Source: Drosophila pseudoobscura (taxonomy: Eukaryota; Arthropoda; Insecta; Diptera; Drosophilidae). Taken from it: 64,000 bases of DNA. Below, piece by piece: positions 1-9,990 of this stretch (its first letter is position 1; every line of letters starts with the position of its first letter). The translations under genes and the position numbers were made by a program. The DNA lies in NCBI RefSeq assembly GCF_009870125.1, contig NC_046680.1:14775501-14839500 (forward strand), read 5' to 3'. The notes beneath the pieces were generated by a model. That model was not told the origin of the DNA. It searched no databases and saw only the letters and a program-made list of their open reading frames with translations.

Positions 1-4
1 AGGT

Positions 5-394
5 TTATTTATATGTAGCTTCTCTCTTCGTTTTTCGAGCTTCTATATGGAAGCCACGCGGCACAAAGCCGTTCTTGTCGGCCATATAGCTGACCTCCAC
101 TTTCTGGCCGCTGTCGTCGAGGTAACGATACACACCAGAGACCTCCAGATCATCCTCCCTGACGATGCCCACCTCCTCCCGGTAGTTGCCGTTGGCCGCC
201 TCGTAGGCAAAGAAGTAGGACCCATCGCTCTGCTGTTCGGCTATAGATTTAACGATTCCAATCGAGACACTCTCCGCTGGCCAGCAGCAGCAGCAGCAGG
301 CGAAAATCAGCCACTAGAGAGATGTTTATTTGGTTATTTGGTAGAGGAAAATGTCTATTCATGAGCTGCTGGTTCTGCTTACCAATGCGAACAT
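5..394 (-). CDS. Cpr47Ed: Cuticular protein, CPR family, Cpr47Ed-like
   Basis: Predicted secreted structural protein of the chitin-containing cuticle, 106 aa. Two exons: 394..383 (MFAL) and 313..5, phase 0, with a GTAAGC donor and a TCTCTAG acceptor. The N-terminus is a hydrophobic signal-like segment with an odd run of five cysteines followed by W. The rest is a Rebers-Riddiford chitin-binding domain: 'DGSYFFAYEAANG' opens it and 'VEVSYMADKNGFVPRG' is the aromatic core that stacks on chitin. The stop lies 4 bases from the window edge, so the CDS is complete but the 3' UTR is not. A TATA box sits about 45 bases upstream of the ATG, consistent with a very short leader. The CPR assignment is firm; the exact paralogue rests on its place beside Cpr47Ee. 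Confidence 0.75.
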
Positions 395-435
395 GATTTA
401 TGCTAATACTGGGCGCGGACAAAAGATTCTGCGCA

Positions 436-442
436 TTTTATA
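436..442 (-). promoter_or_regulatory. TATA box of the Cpr47Ed-like gene
   Basis: TATAAAA on the minus strand, 42-50 bases upstream of the ATG at 394. Transcription would start near 410, leaving a leader of about 15-20 bases, which is usual for cuticle protein genes. Confidence 0.6.
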
Positions 443-449
443 GCACTTG

Positions 450-3400
450 GAAGTCGGCTGTGGCCAGCCAGCCAGCCATCAGCAGCCGACCATTTCTTTG
501 GTTATGCAATCGCTGCTGATAATGATGGCATTTTGAGGTCAGTAGAAAGTAGCAGCAGGAGAAAGAGAGTTTGTTGAACCGTAGACCGGCTGCAGATTTG
601 CAATTCAAATGATTCAGATCCGATCAGAAGAGAAGTGTGGCCCCCCCACCAGTAAACTGTCATGTTTACAATGCAGATACGATCGTGTGGGGGCCGCTTG
701 GATCGGAGTCGAGAGGTGCAGCAGCAGCAGCAGCACTTGCAGGCAGCTAATAAAATTTGTCAAATTTGGCTGCGACTGCGCTGTGGCATGCCCCCGCAAG
801 CGAAAGGTGCAGAAATGGTAACGGCTGAGTGACTGCAAATCGTTCCGTTCTTCCACCAACTGACTTCCATGCAAATTCCGAACCAAAAGTCGGACTCCGA
901 GATGGAGCTGTTGGCTCTCCATTACAGCTGTTACAGTGGGTGGGCACCTGGCACTGCGGCAGTGTGGCAGTGTGGCACTGTGGCACCGCCACTGAGAAGC
1001 GACTAACATTTATGCCAAAACGGCAAGACAAAAAGAATTCAATAATAATTTCCAGCAATTTCGCAACGCCAGAAGTTGGATTTTTGGCATTTGCCTTGGC
1101 CCGCCCAGTTCCAGATTCAGTTTCAGTTTCAGTTTCAGTTTCAGTTGGATATTCAGTTTGCGGCTCTTGGCTCTCGGGCCCAACGTGTTAATAAATTGAT
1201 TCTCAGCTGCAGTCTCGCCCATTCAGCATGGAAATCCAATAACTTTCTGGCATTACACTGTTGCACAAATAGAAACCCATTAATGCAAAGATGCAACGAA
1301 GCCAACGAGGTCGTAATTTAGAGCGGCGACACATTAACCTTTAGAGAGTCGCAGTCGCAGCTACTCGAGCCGGAACCAGAAGCCAACCAGCCAACGAGAT
1401 CTGCAGTCGCATTACGCACAGCCCCGGGCCCCAGTCTCAGCCTCAGCCTCGGCGTCAAAGAGAATCAATTAGCTGCGCTGGCAGCCATAATTTCTGACTA
1501 ACCTGGCCTAATGCAATTACACAGAAATGTCAAGCGCGTTCTCTTCTCTTCAACCCCATCTTTGCCGCAAAAAACACCACAATTTTCGGTGCCTGTGGAC
1601 CATTAATAATCCTCGCAGTCGCTGTCCAAATTGGAGTTACACTCGAATGAAGAGTCGTGGGAGGAGTGTCGTGTCCGTCCCGTCTTGAATGTAGTTTGCT
1701 CATCGAGCCACATTGTGCGCTTGTCTCGAATTTCTGCATAAATTTCGGGCGGGGGGAGCAACTTTTATGTGTCTCTCTGGGGCTCTTCCAGTTTCGTGAA
1801 TTATTCAAATGGCAGATCCATCTCGCCAATGTTGTGAAATGTGGGGCAGCATGTTTATAATTAATATTGATCACCCCATTTGGAACATCTAGCAAGTCAA
1901 CAGCAATTTCACTCCACCACCTCGATATCCCTTTCAATATCCAGACCATCGTGATGGGAAAAGTTTGGATGCATCCCACTTAATCTCGTCGTTGACTCTA
2001 CATTTACCCCTGATACTTAGTCAGTATGGCTCCCCTCCAACAGAGGGGAGGATACAATACCAGAAGTATATGAGAAAACTAAAAACGCAGATTTATAGAA
2101 AATAGCCATGTCTACCAGATTGCCGAATCTAGATGAGATCAGACTATAATTATAGCCAGAGGGAACAAATGAAGTGGCTACACAACGGCGTACACGCGCT
2201 TACTCATTCTCCCTTTCTCTCTCACTCACACACACACTCTCATCGTGCAGTGTGCTCCTTCCGGCGGAGGGGAGCCATAGTGACTGAGTGTCGGGTGTAC
2301 ATAAATGTAGAGTCACGGCCGCAGCTGCGACTCACAACGATCCCCCTCGTTTGCTGTTGAATAATTGGCAGCACTGAGTGCAGTGCATATAGAAGTTGCG
2401 TATGCCTAATGTGGATGGTATTTCTTCCATCAATACTTTTATGTAGAATACTTTTAGGCAGCTATACTAAGCTTCGAGCTAACTAGTTGTTAACTAGCCT
2501 ACAGCCAGGCAGCAAAATGTTACTTGTACTCTTTTAGGTTGTTTCAAATTGATGAAATATTTGGCGCTCGAAATTTTTCCACACAGGAAGTTAATTAGAT
2601 TTAGTGCCTTTTAATTTTAGACACTTCCAGAATGACTTTTGTTTTGAGATCACTTTTGGGATCGCCTTTTTCGACCTTGGCTCGGAGTGGAAAACCTCAT
2701 CTCATCCTCATTTGCATATGCAATTAAAGCAGAACATGGAACATGGAACAAGATATGTATGTTCGAATTTTAATGGCAGCTCGAACAGATGACAAACGAG
2801 ACCGAGACCGAGCCAGAGACCGAGAAAGCGCGGGCTAGGCATTTACAAATGACTGATGGCGATCATGACGCGCCGCGGCATGAGCAATCGCAGCATGATG
2901 AATGATTGTGGCATGAAATATGAAACAATGGACCACCTCTGGGTAAACTCTCTCAGGCAGGGATGGTTAGAGGTTCCTGGGGATAGATACCGACTGATAA
3001 ATGATATTCATGGCACTTGGAGATCAGGTTGAGGTCCGACAACCACCTTGACCCCTGCCCAGAAGAGCGGACCGACGGAGGGAGGTGCCGTACTGTCTGT
3101 CAGCACATAACTCACATAAACACCTTACGAGTGCCCCAGAGCAGCAGCCCAGAGCTAGAGCAAAAACGCGTCATTTGCATATGAGGGTCGCCAGTAGATG
3201 CGGCAGCAGCAGCAGAACCAGAAGCCACGCTGAAGATGCAACCGATGTATGGATGGATGCATCATAAATAAGTGCGCGCATCGAGAAAACGCCGGAAGAG
3301 GCCAACGGTCGGCCTGGCCAACATGAAGATATCAATCAGGTAGCGAAATTCGTTTGTCCTTCTGTCAATGGCCGATAAAAAACCAATAAAGCTGCCATCT

Positions 3401-3640
3401 GCGGCATCTGCGGCATCTGCGATCAGCTTGTTAACACGACTCGCAAGCCGCAGATAAATTACACGCCACTGGGCCAAGCGCAAGATAACCATCGAGATAG
3501 ATCCCCCCCTGGTTGGAGCAGAGCTGGGGCAGAGATACCAAGAGCACGGTGGCAGGAAGCGGCGTCGCTGCGTCGATTGTTCTTATGATTAGGCCGCGCT
3601 TTAGGGCCTACCAGCCACCGCTGCGTCGAGAATCGACAAT
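450..3640. other. Intergenic region between divergent cuticle genes
   Basis: No gene can be supported here; the open frames are short and low in complexity. The stretch separates the divergent promoters of Cpr47Ed (-) and Cpr47Ee (+), so it probably holds their epidermal enhancers. It contains a hexamer tract of 'cagttt' repeats at about 1107-1145 and scattered CAG-rich tracts, but nothing coding. Confidence 0.5.
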
Positions 3641-3649
3641 CGAGATTCG

Positions 3650-3657
3650 TATAAATA
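3650..3657 (+). promoter_or_regulatory. TATA box of Cpr47Ee
   Basis: TATAAATA about 30 bases ahead of a likely start near 3680 ('gcagttgcagtcg'). The leader would run about 240 bases to the ATG at 3919 unless spliced. Confidence 0.6.
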
Positions 3658-3918
3658 CGGGCCGCAGTCGGTGGCGCAGTTGCAGTCGGGGCACGGCTTT
3701 CATTTAGTGACTTCCAGTGGCAGCGTCGCATCTCAGATCTCAACTCGACTCGGTTCGGCACAGATCGGAATCTCCATCTTCATAGGGGACTCCGTATTCC
3801 CACCACAACTCAGGGCACAACGAAAGTGAGACGTCAGGTTAATCGAGCGTGTAATTTGTGGGACGTTCGCGGGATTTACGAGCAAGGCCACTGCATCCAC
3901 CAGCTGACGACAGATTAA

Positions 3919-5137
3919 ATGCCCGCTCCCACCCACATGAGGCAGCTCCGTTGGGTGGCCTGCCTCCTGGCCGGCCTGTGTCTCACCACCTGCCGGGCGC
4001 AGCTCCCAGGAGGGTCCTTCGCGCAGCGCCAGCAAGGAGTACAGTTGCAGCAGCAGTCACCATTTGGATTGCGCCAACCCACTTTGGGCCAGAACCAGGG
4101 CCTTTTTCCAGCGCAACGCAGTCCGCTGAATCCGCTGAATCCGCTGGTCAACCCCTTGGCCTCGCCTCTGACGGGAGCCGCTCTCCAGAATCCCTATCGA
4201 TACAACCAGTACCAGCAGCAGAACTATGTCCCCATCACAGCCTACCAGAACGAGCTCAATCTGGACGGCAGCTTCTCCTATGGATACTCCTCAGCCGATG
4301 GAACCACGGCTCAGGCCCAGGGCTATGTCAAGAATCTGGGATATGGCGAAGGCGTCGAGGCTCAGGTGAGTGTTGATATTGATCTCCATGACCCCCTCTT
4401 TTGCGCTCGAAAAGTCTAGGAGAACCTCACATCTCGGTTCTTGTTCGCAGGTCATTCAGGGGTCTTATTCGTACACCTCGCCCGAGGGCACGCCCATTAC
4501 GGTACGCTACATTGCCGACGAGAACGGATTCCGAGCCGAGGGCACGGGCATTCCTGCCACTCCGCCCCCGTACGTTGTGGGAGCTGGACAACAGCCGTAC
4601 CAGCAGGGCGTCCTCAATCCCAATCTTAATCCATACCAGACGCCATTCCGCCAGCTGCCACCACCGCTGGCTACGGCACCCTTTCGACCCCAGGGACCAG
4701 GACAACAGCCATTAAACGCGTTGCAACAGCAGCAGCAACAGCAACAGCAACGAAATTTGCAACAGCAGCAGCCGAACTCTGGACAGTATCAGCCGGAGCA
4801 GCCGTTCAATCAGCTTAATTCCGGACGCCAGCAAGGCCAATATGCCGGGCAATTTGGCCAGCAATTTGGTCAACAATTTGGTCAGCAATTCGGTAGCAAT
4901 CTCACAACCCAGCAGGCCCAGCAGAATGCCAACCAGCAGCAGCAACTACAACAGCAACAGCAGCAGCAACAGCAGCAGCAGCAGCAGCAACAGCAACAGC
5001 AGAAGGATCAGCAAAACGAGCAGCAGCAACAGCAGGGGCTGATTACCCAACAATTGAGAGGCAGACCCAACCAGTTGGTGGATCCGTATGGTTACAATCA
5101 GTATGGCAGACGCTTCAAGAAGTCACCGAGGAAGTGA
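3919..5137 (+). CDS. Cpr47Ee: Cuticular protein with Rebers-Riddiford domain and glutamine-rich tail
   Basis: Secreted cuticle matrix protein, about 377 aa. Exons 3919..4365 and 4451..5137, phase 0 (CAG|GTGAGT donor, TTCGCAG acceptor). The signal peptide contains '[16 protein letters not shown]'. The Rebers-Riddiford domain starts at '[14 protein letters not shown]' and ends at '[14 protein letters not shown]' plus PATPPP; the intron interrupts the domain. The C-terminal half is unusually rich in glutamine, with repeated 'QFGQQFGQ' units and long CAG/CAA runs at about 4725-4760 and 4935-5035 that probably vary in length between individuals. The protein ends in basic residues, 'RRFKKSPRK'. The start could also be Met-7. 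Length and composition match melanogaster Cpr47Ee (about 369 aa). It converges tail-to-tail with Cpr47Ef. Confidence 0.88.
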
Positions 5138-5499
5138 TTAATTTGCCCAAGTTGACCAAATTGTGCTGCATCGATTCTTACACTTAGTCCATCTATGTAC
5201 GTAGTCGCGTTCAAAGGCATGAAATACATGCACCAGAAAAGTCAAACTGCTGTTGTTACTCCCCACGAAGTGCCCTCTATGGCACATCCATCAAATCATG
5301 GACTCAAGGGTTCACTAAAATTCATTTATTGCCTTGTCAGAGGGGATCGGATCGGGAAAGCTTACAAAAATAAGAAATAATTTAAGCGCCACACTCGGTA
5401 GCACGAGTATTTAAGGCAGATTGCAATTGCATTAGCGTTGCACTGAGGTTTCTTCGATCGGAGTGATGGGGTTTTGGCTGGAAGGGGATCCCGCCGGGA

Positions 5500-8400
5500 T
5501 CAATAGCTGTAGCCAGTCTGGGGATTGAAGTCGCCGCTGCCCCGTCCACCTCCTGGGAGTCCAGGTGGTGGGGGGATGTACTGAGAGCCCGCTCCTGGAG
5601 CACCACCGCGTCCGGCTCCCCCGCCGCCTCCTAAGATCAAAGAAGGGGTTTGTGAAAATCGCGAGATATGCCTTTATAAATCCTCAACTTACCTTGCCCA
5701 CCGCCGCCTCCTGGAGCACCAGGCCCGCCTCCAAATCCTCCTTGGCCGCCGGCTCCTGGAGCACCACCTCGACCTGCTCCTCCGCCGTATCCTCCCCCAC
5801 CGCCGCCTCCTAAGATCGAGAAAGTTGTATGTAAATATCGCATAGCTATGATTTTATAAATCCTCTACTTACCTTGACCACCGCCGCCTCCTGGAGCACC
5901 AGGCCCGCCTCCAAATCCTCCTTGGCCGCCGGCTCCTGGAGCACCACCTCGACCTGCTCCTCCGCCGTAACCTGCTCCACCGCCGCCACCTAAGATCGAG
6001 AAAGTTGTATCGAACAATCGCAAATATATGATTTTATAAAGCCTCAACTTACCTTGACCACCGCCGCCTCCTGGAGCTCCTGCTCCACCTCCAAATCCTC
6101 CTTGGCCGCCGGCACCTGGAGCACCCCCTCGACCTGCTCCACCGCCATATCCTCCCCCACCGCCGCCTCCTAAGATCGAGAAAGTTGTATGTAAATATCG
6201 CATAGATATGATTTTATAAATCCTCTACTTACCTTGCCCACCGCCGCCTCCTGGAGCACCAGGCCCACCTCCAAATCCTCCTTGGCCGCCGGCTCCTGGA
6301 GCACCCCCTCGACCTGCTCCACCACCATATCCTGCACCTCCGCCGCCTCCTAAGATCGAGAAAGTTGTATGTAAATATCGCATAGCTATGATTTTATAAA
6401 TCCTCTACTTACCTTGACCACCGCCGCCTCCTGGAGCACCAGGCCCGCCTCCAAATCCTCCTTGGCCGCCGGCTCCTGGAGCACCACCTCGACCTGCTCC
6501 TCCGCCGTATCCTCCCCCACCGCCGCCTCCTAAGATCGAGAAAGTTGTATGTAAATATCGCATAGCTATGATTTTATAAATCCTCTACTTACCTTGACCA
6601 CCGCCGCCTCCTGGAGCACCAGGCCCACCTCCAAATCCTCCTTGGCCGCCGGCTCCTGGAGCACCACCTCGACCTGCTCCTCCGCCGTATCCTCCCCCAC
6701 CGCCGCCTCCTAAGATCGAGAAAGTTGTATGTAAATATCGCATAGCTATGATTTTATAAATCCTCTACTTACCTTGACCACCGCCGCCTCCTGGAGCACC
6801 AGGCCCGCCTCCAAATCCTCCTTGGCCGCCGGCTCCTGGAGCACCACCTCGACCTGCTCCTCCGCCGTAACCTGCTCCACCGCCGCCTCCTAAGATCGAG
6901 AAAGTTTTATCGAACAATCGCAAATATATGATTTTATAAATCCTCCACTTACCTTGACCACCGCCGCCTCCTGGAGCTCCTGCTCCACCTCCAAATCCTC
7001 CTTGGCCGCCGGCACCTGGAGCACCCCCTCGACCTGCTCCACCGCCATATCCTCCCCCACCGCCGCCTCCTAAGATCGAGAAAGTTGTATGTAAATATCG
7101 CATAGCTATGATTTTATAAATCCTCTACTTACCTTGACCACCGCCGCCTCCTGGAGCACCAGGCCCACCTCCTAATCCTCCTTGGCCGCCGGCACCTGGA
7201 GCACCCCCTCGACCTGCTCCACCGCCATATCCTCCCCCACCGCCGCCTCCTAAGATCGAGAAAGTTTTATCGAACAATCGCAAAGATATGATTTTATAAA
7301 TCCTCAACTTACCTTGCCCACCGCCTCCTCCTGGAGCACCTGCTCCGCCGCCAAATCCTCCTTGGCCGCCGGCTCCTGGAGCACCCCCTCGACCTGCTCC
7401 ACCGCCATATCCTGATCCGCCGCCACCTCCTAAGATCATGAAAATTGCATGTAACGTGCGGGAACGTTGTTAGCCGTGGCAAGGCCCGCAGCTCAACTTA
7501 TATACCCGATTATCAGTCAGTATATACAAAATCTATCACTGTTCGCGACGGGGTCGAATTGATATCACGAGTGGCTTCGTCGCTTACAGCGGGGAGGCTG
7601 GATTTTAAGTAGGACAACCAGCGCGGACCGCTGGTCCTCTCAATTAGGCCCATAATTCTCATAATAGACGGAAAAAACACAAAAAGCCGCGATCGCTAGT
7701 TACTTTTTAATGTTAATCAGTGCAAAGATTACCGCTTACCGCCTTTCAACCTATATATATTTTATATATATATTTGTTTTTTTACAAATCGGGTATATAA
7801 CTTGAAAAGAAACCCCCTTATTTATCTTCTACTTACCCTGCCCACCGGCGCCTCCGTATCCTCCTGGGCCACCGGCGCCTCCTAAGAACGGGAATATTGT
7901 AAGCAAGGACACGCCGTCAATGATCAGCTGGTACTTACCCTGGCCACCGGCTCCTCCACTGAAGCCACCACCCGGAAGTACAGAAATACCCTGGGCGGCT
8001 AATGCTTTGGCAATGGCCTCCGGAACGGGCGGTGGTGTTGGTAGTGCTGCTCCGGAGGGAACGAATCCGTTCTCATCGGCCGTGTACGAGATCTCGACCA
8101 GCTCGCCCTCGGGATTGGTGTACGAGTAGGAGCCCATAACGGAAGGGATCTCACTGTCGGAGCCCTTGTTCTTTACGGTGCCCTCCTCCTGGGCCTTGAT
8201 GCCGTTGCCCGTCTCGTAACTGAAACGGTAGTTGCCGTCGCCATCGTTTTCGTTCACGAACGACAATATTGGGATGGGCGGACCAGCTGGAGGAGAAGCC
8301 GCTGGAGCACTGGGACGTTGAGCAGGGGCCGGTCCAATGGGTCGACTTGCACCGCCAGCGCCTGAAAATCCGCCCAGGCCATTGTTGATTCCACCCAATC

Positions 8401-8830
8401 CGTTATTGCCACCTCCTGGCCTTCCGCCACCGCCGAAGCCACCTCCTGGTCCCTGAAGACCTGCTCCCGGACTGCCGCCCGCACTAGCCGCACTCGCCGG
8501 CGGCGGCAGGTATTTGTTGTCCAACTTTGCACTCCGCGCCAGCGTCAGCATCGTGATCAGAAGAGCCTAGTCCAGAGAAAGGAAAAGCATGAGACAGAGG
8601 ATCGGATTGGATTACAAATTGATGTCTGGCATATGTAAAGTTCATCAGAATCCCAATTGCCATCGCGATGCACAAGGCACTCACGATCCCAGGGAGAGGC
8701 TGAATTCCTGATGGAGTCCCCCCATTGCATTGGGGTCAAGAGTAGACAGGCGTAAGACCGAGTGGTAACTGCCATTTTATTAATGAAATATTCACTCATT
8801 GAGGGACCGCTCTCCACTCACGTTTTCCAT
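5500..8830 (-). CDS. Cpr47Ef: Long glycine-rich cuticular protein with tandemly repeated exons
   Basis: Secreted cuticle protein, predicted 660 aa if every exon is used. Exons in transcript order: 8830..8822 (MEN), 8566..7939, 7881..7837, ten 117-base exons from 7429..7313 to 5809..5693, and the last at 5630..5500. From the second exon on, all junctions are phase 1, so any repeat exon can be skipped without a frame change. The second exon codes for a weak signal segment ('ALLITMLTLARSAKL'), a G/P-rich stretch, and one Rebers-Riddiford domain ('GNYRFSYETGNG', 'VEISYTADENGFVPSG'). The repeat exons encode 39 residues each, nearly all G, A and P with one Y and one R. The last exon ends 'GDFNPQTGYSY'. 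The small first exon is the least certain part; a frame upstream of 8566 has a better signal peptide but does not splice in phase. Confidence 0.85.
5631..7430 (-). repeat. Tandem array of ten 180-base exon+intron units inside Cpr47Ef
   Basis: Each unit is a 117-base exon plus a 63-base intron, with exon starts exactly 180 bases apart (5809, 5989 ... 7429). Units are nearly identical. Two intron forms alternate, distinguished by 'gtatgtaaatatcgcat' or 'gtatcgaacaatcgcaa'. Two exon forms exist, encoding GGGPGAPGG or GGGAGAPGG. The pattern at 5865-6203 recurs at 6765-7103, exactly 900 bases (five units) away, so a five-unit block appears to have been duplicated recently. Confidence 0.92.
7500..7798. 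mobile_element. Short non-autonomous DNA transposon (MITE-like) in a Cpr47Ef intron
   Basis: A 299-base element with 12-base terminal inverted repeats (ATATACCCGATT at the left, its exact complement at 7787-7798), flanked by a 5-base direct duplication AACTT at 7495-7499 and 7799-7803. It has no coding capacity and the right half is AT-rich with TATATA runs. It lies in the intron 7836..7430, which is over 400 bases while its neighbours are about 63, so the insertion explains most of the extra length. The family is not identified. Confidence 0.75.
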
Positions 8831-8839
8831 TGTTGCCAG

Positions 8840-9980
8840 CGGATAACCCATTAAGGCTGTGCGCCATCATCGTCGTCATCGAGCGCTGCGACGAACTCTG
8901 ATATTTATGGACTTCTTGTAAGACAGAAGATGTCTGCTACTTGCGACTTGCAGCAGCTACATAGAGTTGCATGCCTCGGCGTGTGAACAATCACAGAGGC
9001 AGCTAAGGAGACTCTGGGGAATGCGGGTCTCCGATGGGAGCTGCTGGGGGACTGATGCTACTGATGGGAAGGTTAAGTAAATGTAGCCTGGCCGGGTGTC
9101 AAGTTGAAGTTTAAACCGTTTACGAGTTACTTCTCCACGTACTGGCCATAAACGTAACAGCTTTATCGACTGCTGCATCAATGATGAGCTCAGTGTCCCC
9201 CGCGCAGCTGTCCCCCCGTCCGAATAATGGAAATTCTGACATTTGCCGCACTGAATCATCCATGTTGCATGCTGCACTCAACGCCTGCCCCCGTGGCAAC
9301 AGCATTCTCAGGCAGTTCGTGACCAGAGCAGTTGTCCCAAAGAGTTGCGCAACCAGAATTGGAAGCCACCCAAACCCAAAGTACTCGAAGTATAATTGTG
9401 GTAATTCCAAATGGGCTGCCAATTGGGTCGCCACTGCATCAATTTCGGGTCCGGCCAGTCGCTGATGATCTGCCGCTGGAGGCGGGGGCTGACACGACCA
9501 CAGAAACAGAGCCACGATGCAGATGGATTCTTCTTGGGCAACTTTGCGTGCCGGGCGGGGGTTTCCTCATCATCAGCTATCTCTGATTTTAAATGGCCTT
9601 TTAATTTATGCGTTTTTTTGCGCCAATACTATGGAGGGGGTCGGACTGGATGGATTCACTTGGGATACGTTATGTGGAGATGGGCAGGGACTTACCCATT
9701 TCAGAGCCATCTCTGATTTCTTTTGATTGAGCGAGTATATTCCAAGTCTCAACAGGAGCTAGGAGATGTATCCTTGGATGTCCTTTTCCCAAACACCAAT
9801 CACTAATCACAGACACACACACACGCACACGCACAAACAAACTCTATGCACTCTCTCTGAAATAAGTCACAAATCCATGCGAATCCTATGGTCCTTTTGG
9901 GTTTTCCAGCAGCCGCCTCCGCGTGTCGTGGCTCCTCTATTGTCACGGTACTAGTGTGCCGATCGCAGCCCAGGTTCTCC
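8840..9980. other. Upstream region of Cpr47Ef, no supported gene
   Basis: Reading frames of up to about 130 aa occur on both strands, but none shows a signal peptide, domain or splice pattern I trust. A TATA-like CATAAATA on the minus strand near 8902-8909 could serve Cpr47Ef from close range. A CA-rich microsatellite lies at about 9812-9840. Confidence 0.4.
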
Positions 9981-9983
9981 AGC

Positions 9984-9990
9984 TTTTATA
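9984..9990 (-). promoter_or_regulatory. Orphan TATA box, possible distal promoter of Cpr47Ef
   Basis: TATAAAA on the minus strand in good context, about 1.15 kb upstream of the Cpr47Ef start. The first ATG downstream opens only a three-codon frame before a stop, so any transcript would begin with a noncoding exon. No other minus-strand gene is available to use it. Confidence 0.35.

Noticed and set aside
4401-4715. Additional frames over the Cpr47Ee second exon
   Set aside because: They are shadows in other frames of the conserved Rebers-Riddiford coding sequence.
9120-9515. 131-codon minus-strand frame with a hydrophobic middle
   Set aside because: It overlaps other equally long frames on both strands, has no signal peptide or domain, and sits in plain intergenic DNA upstream of Cpr47Ef.
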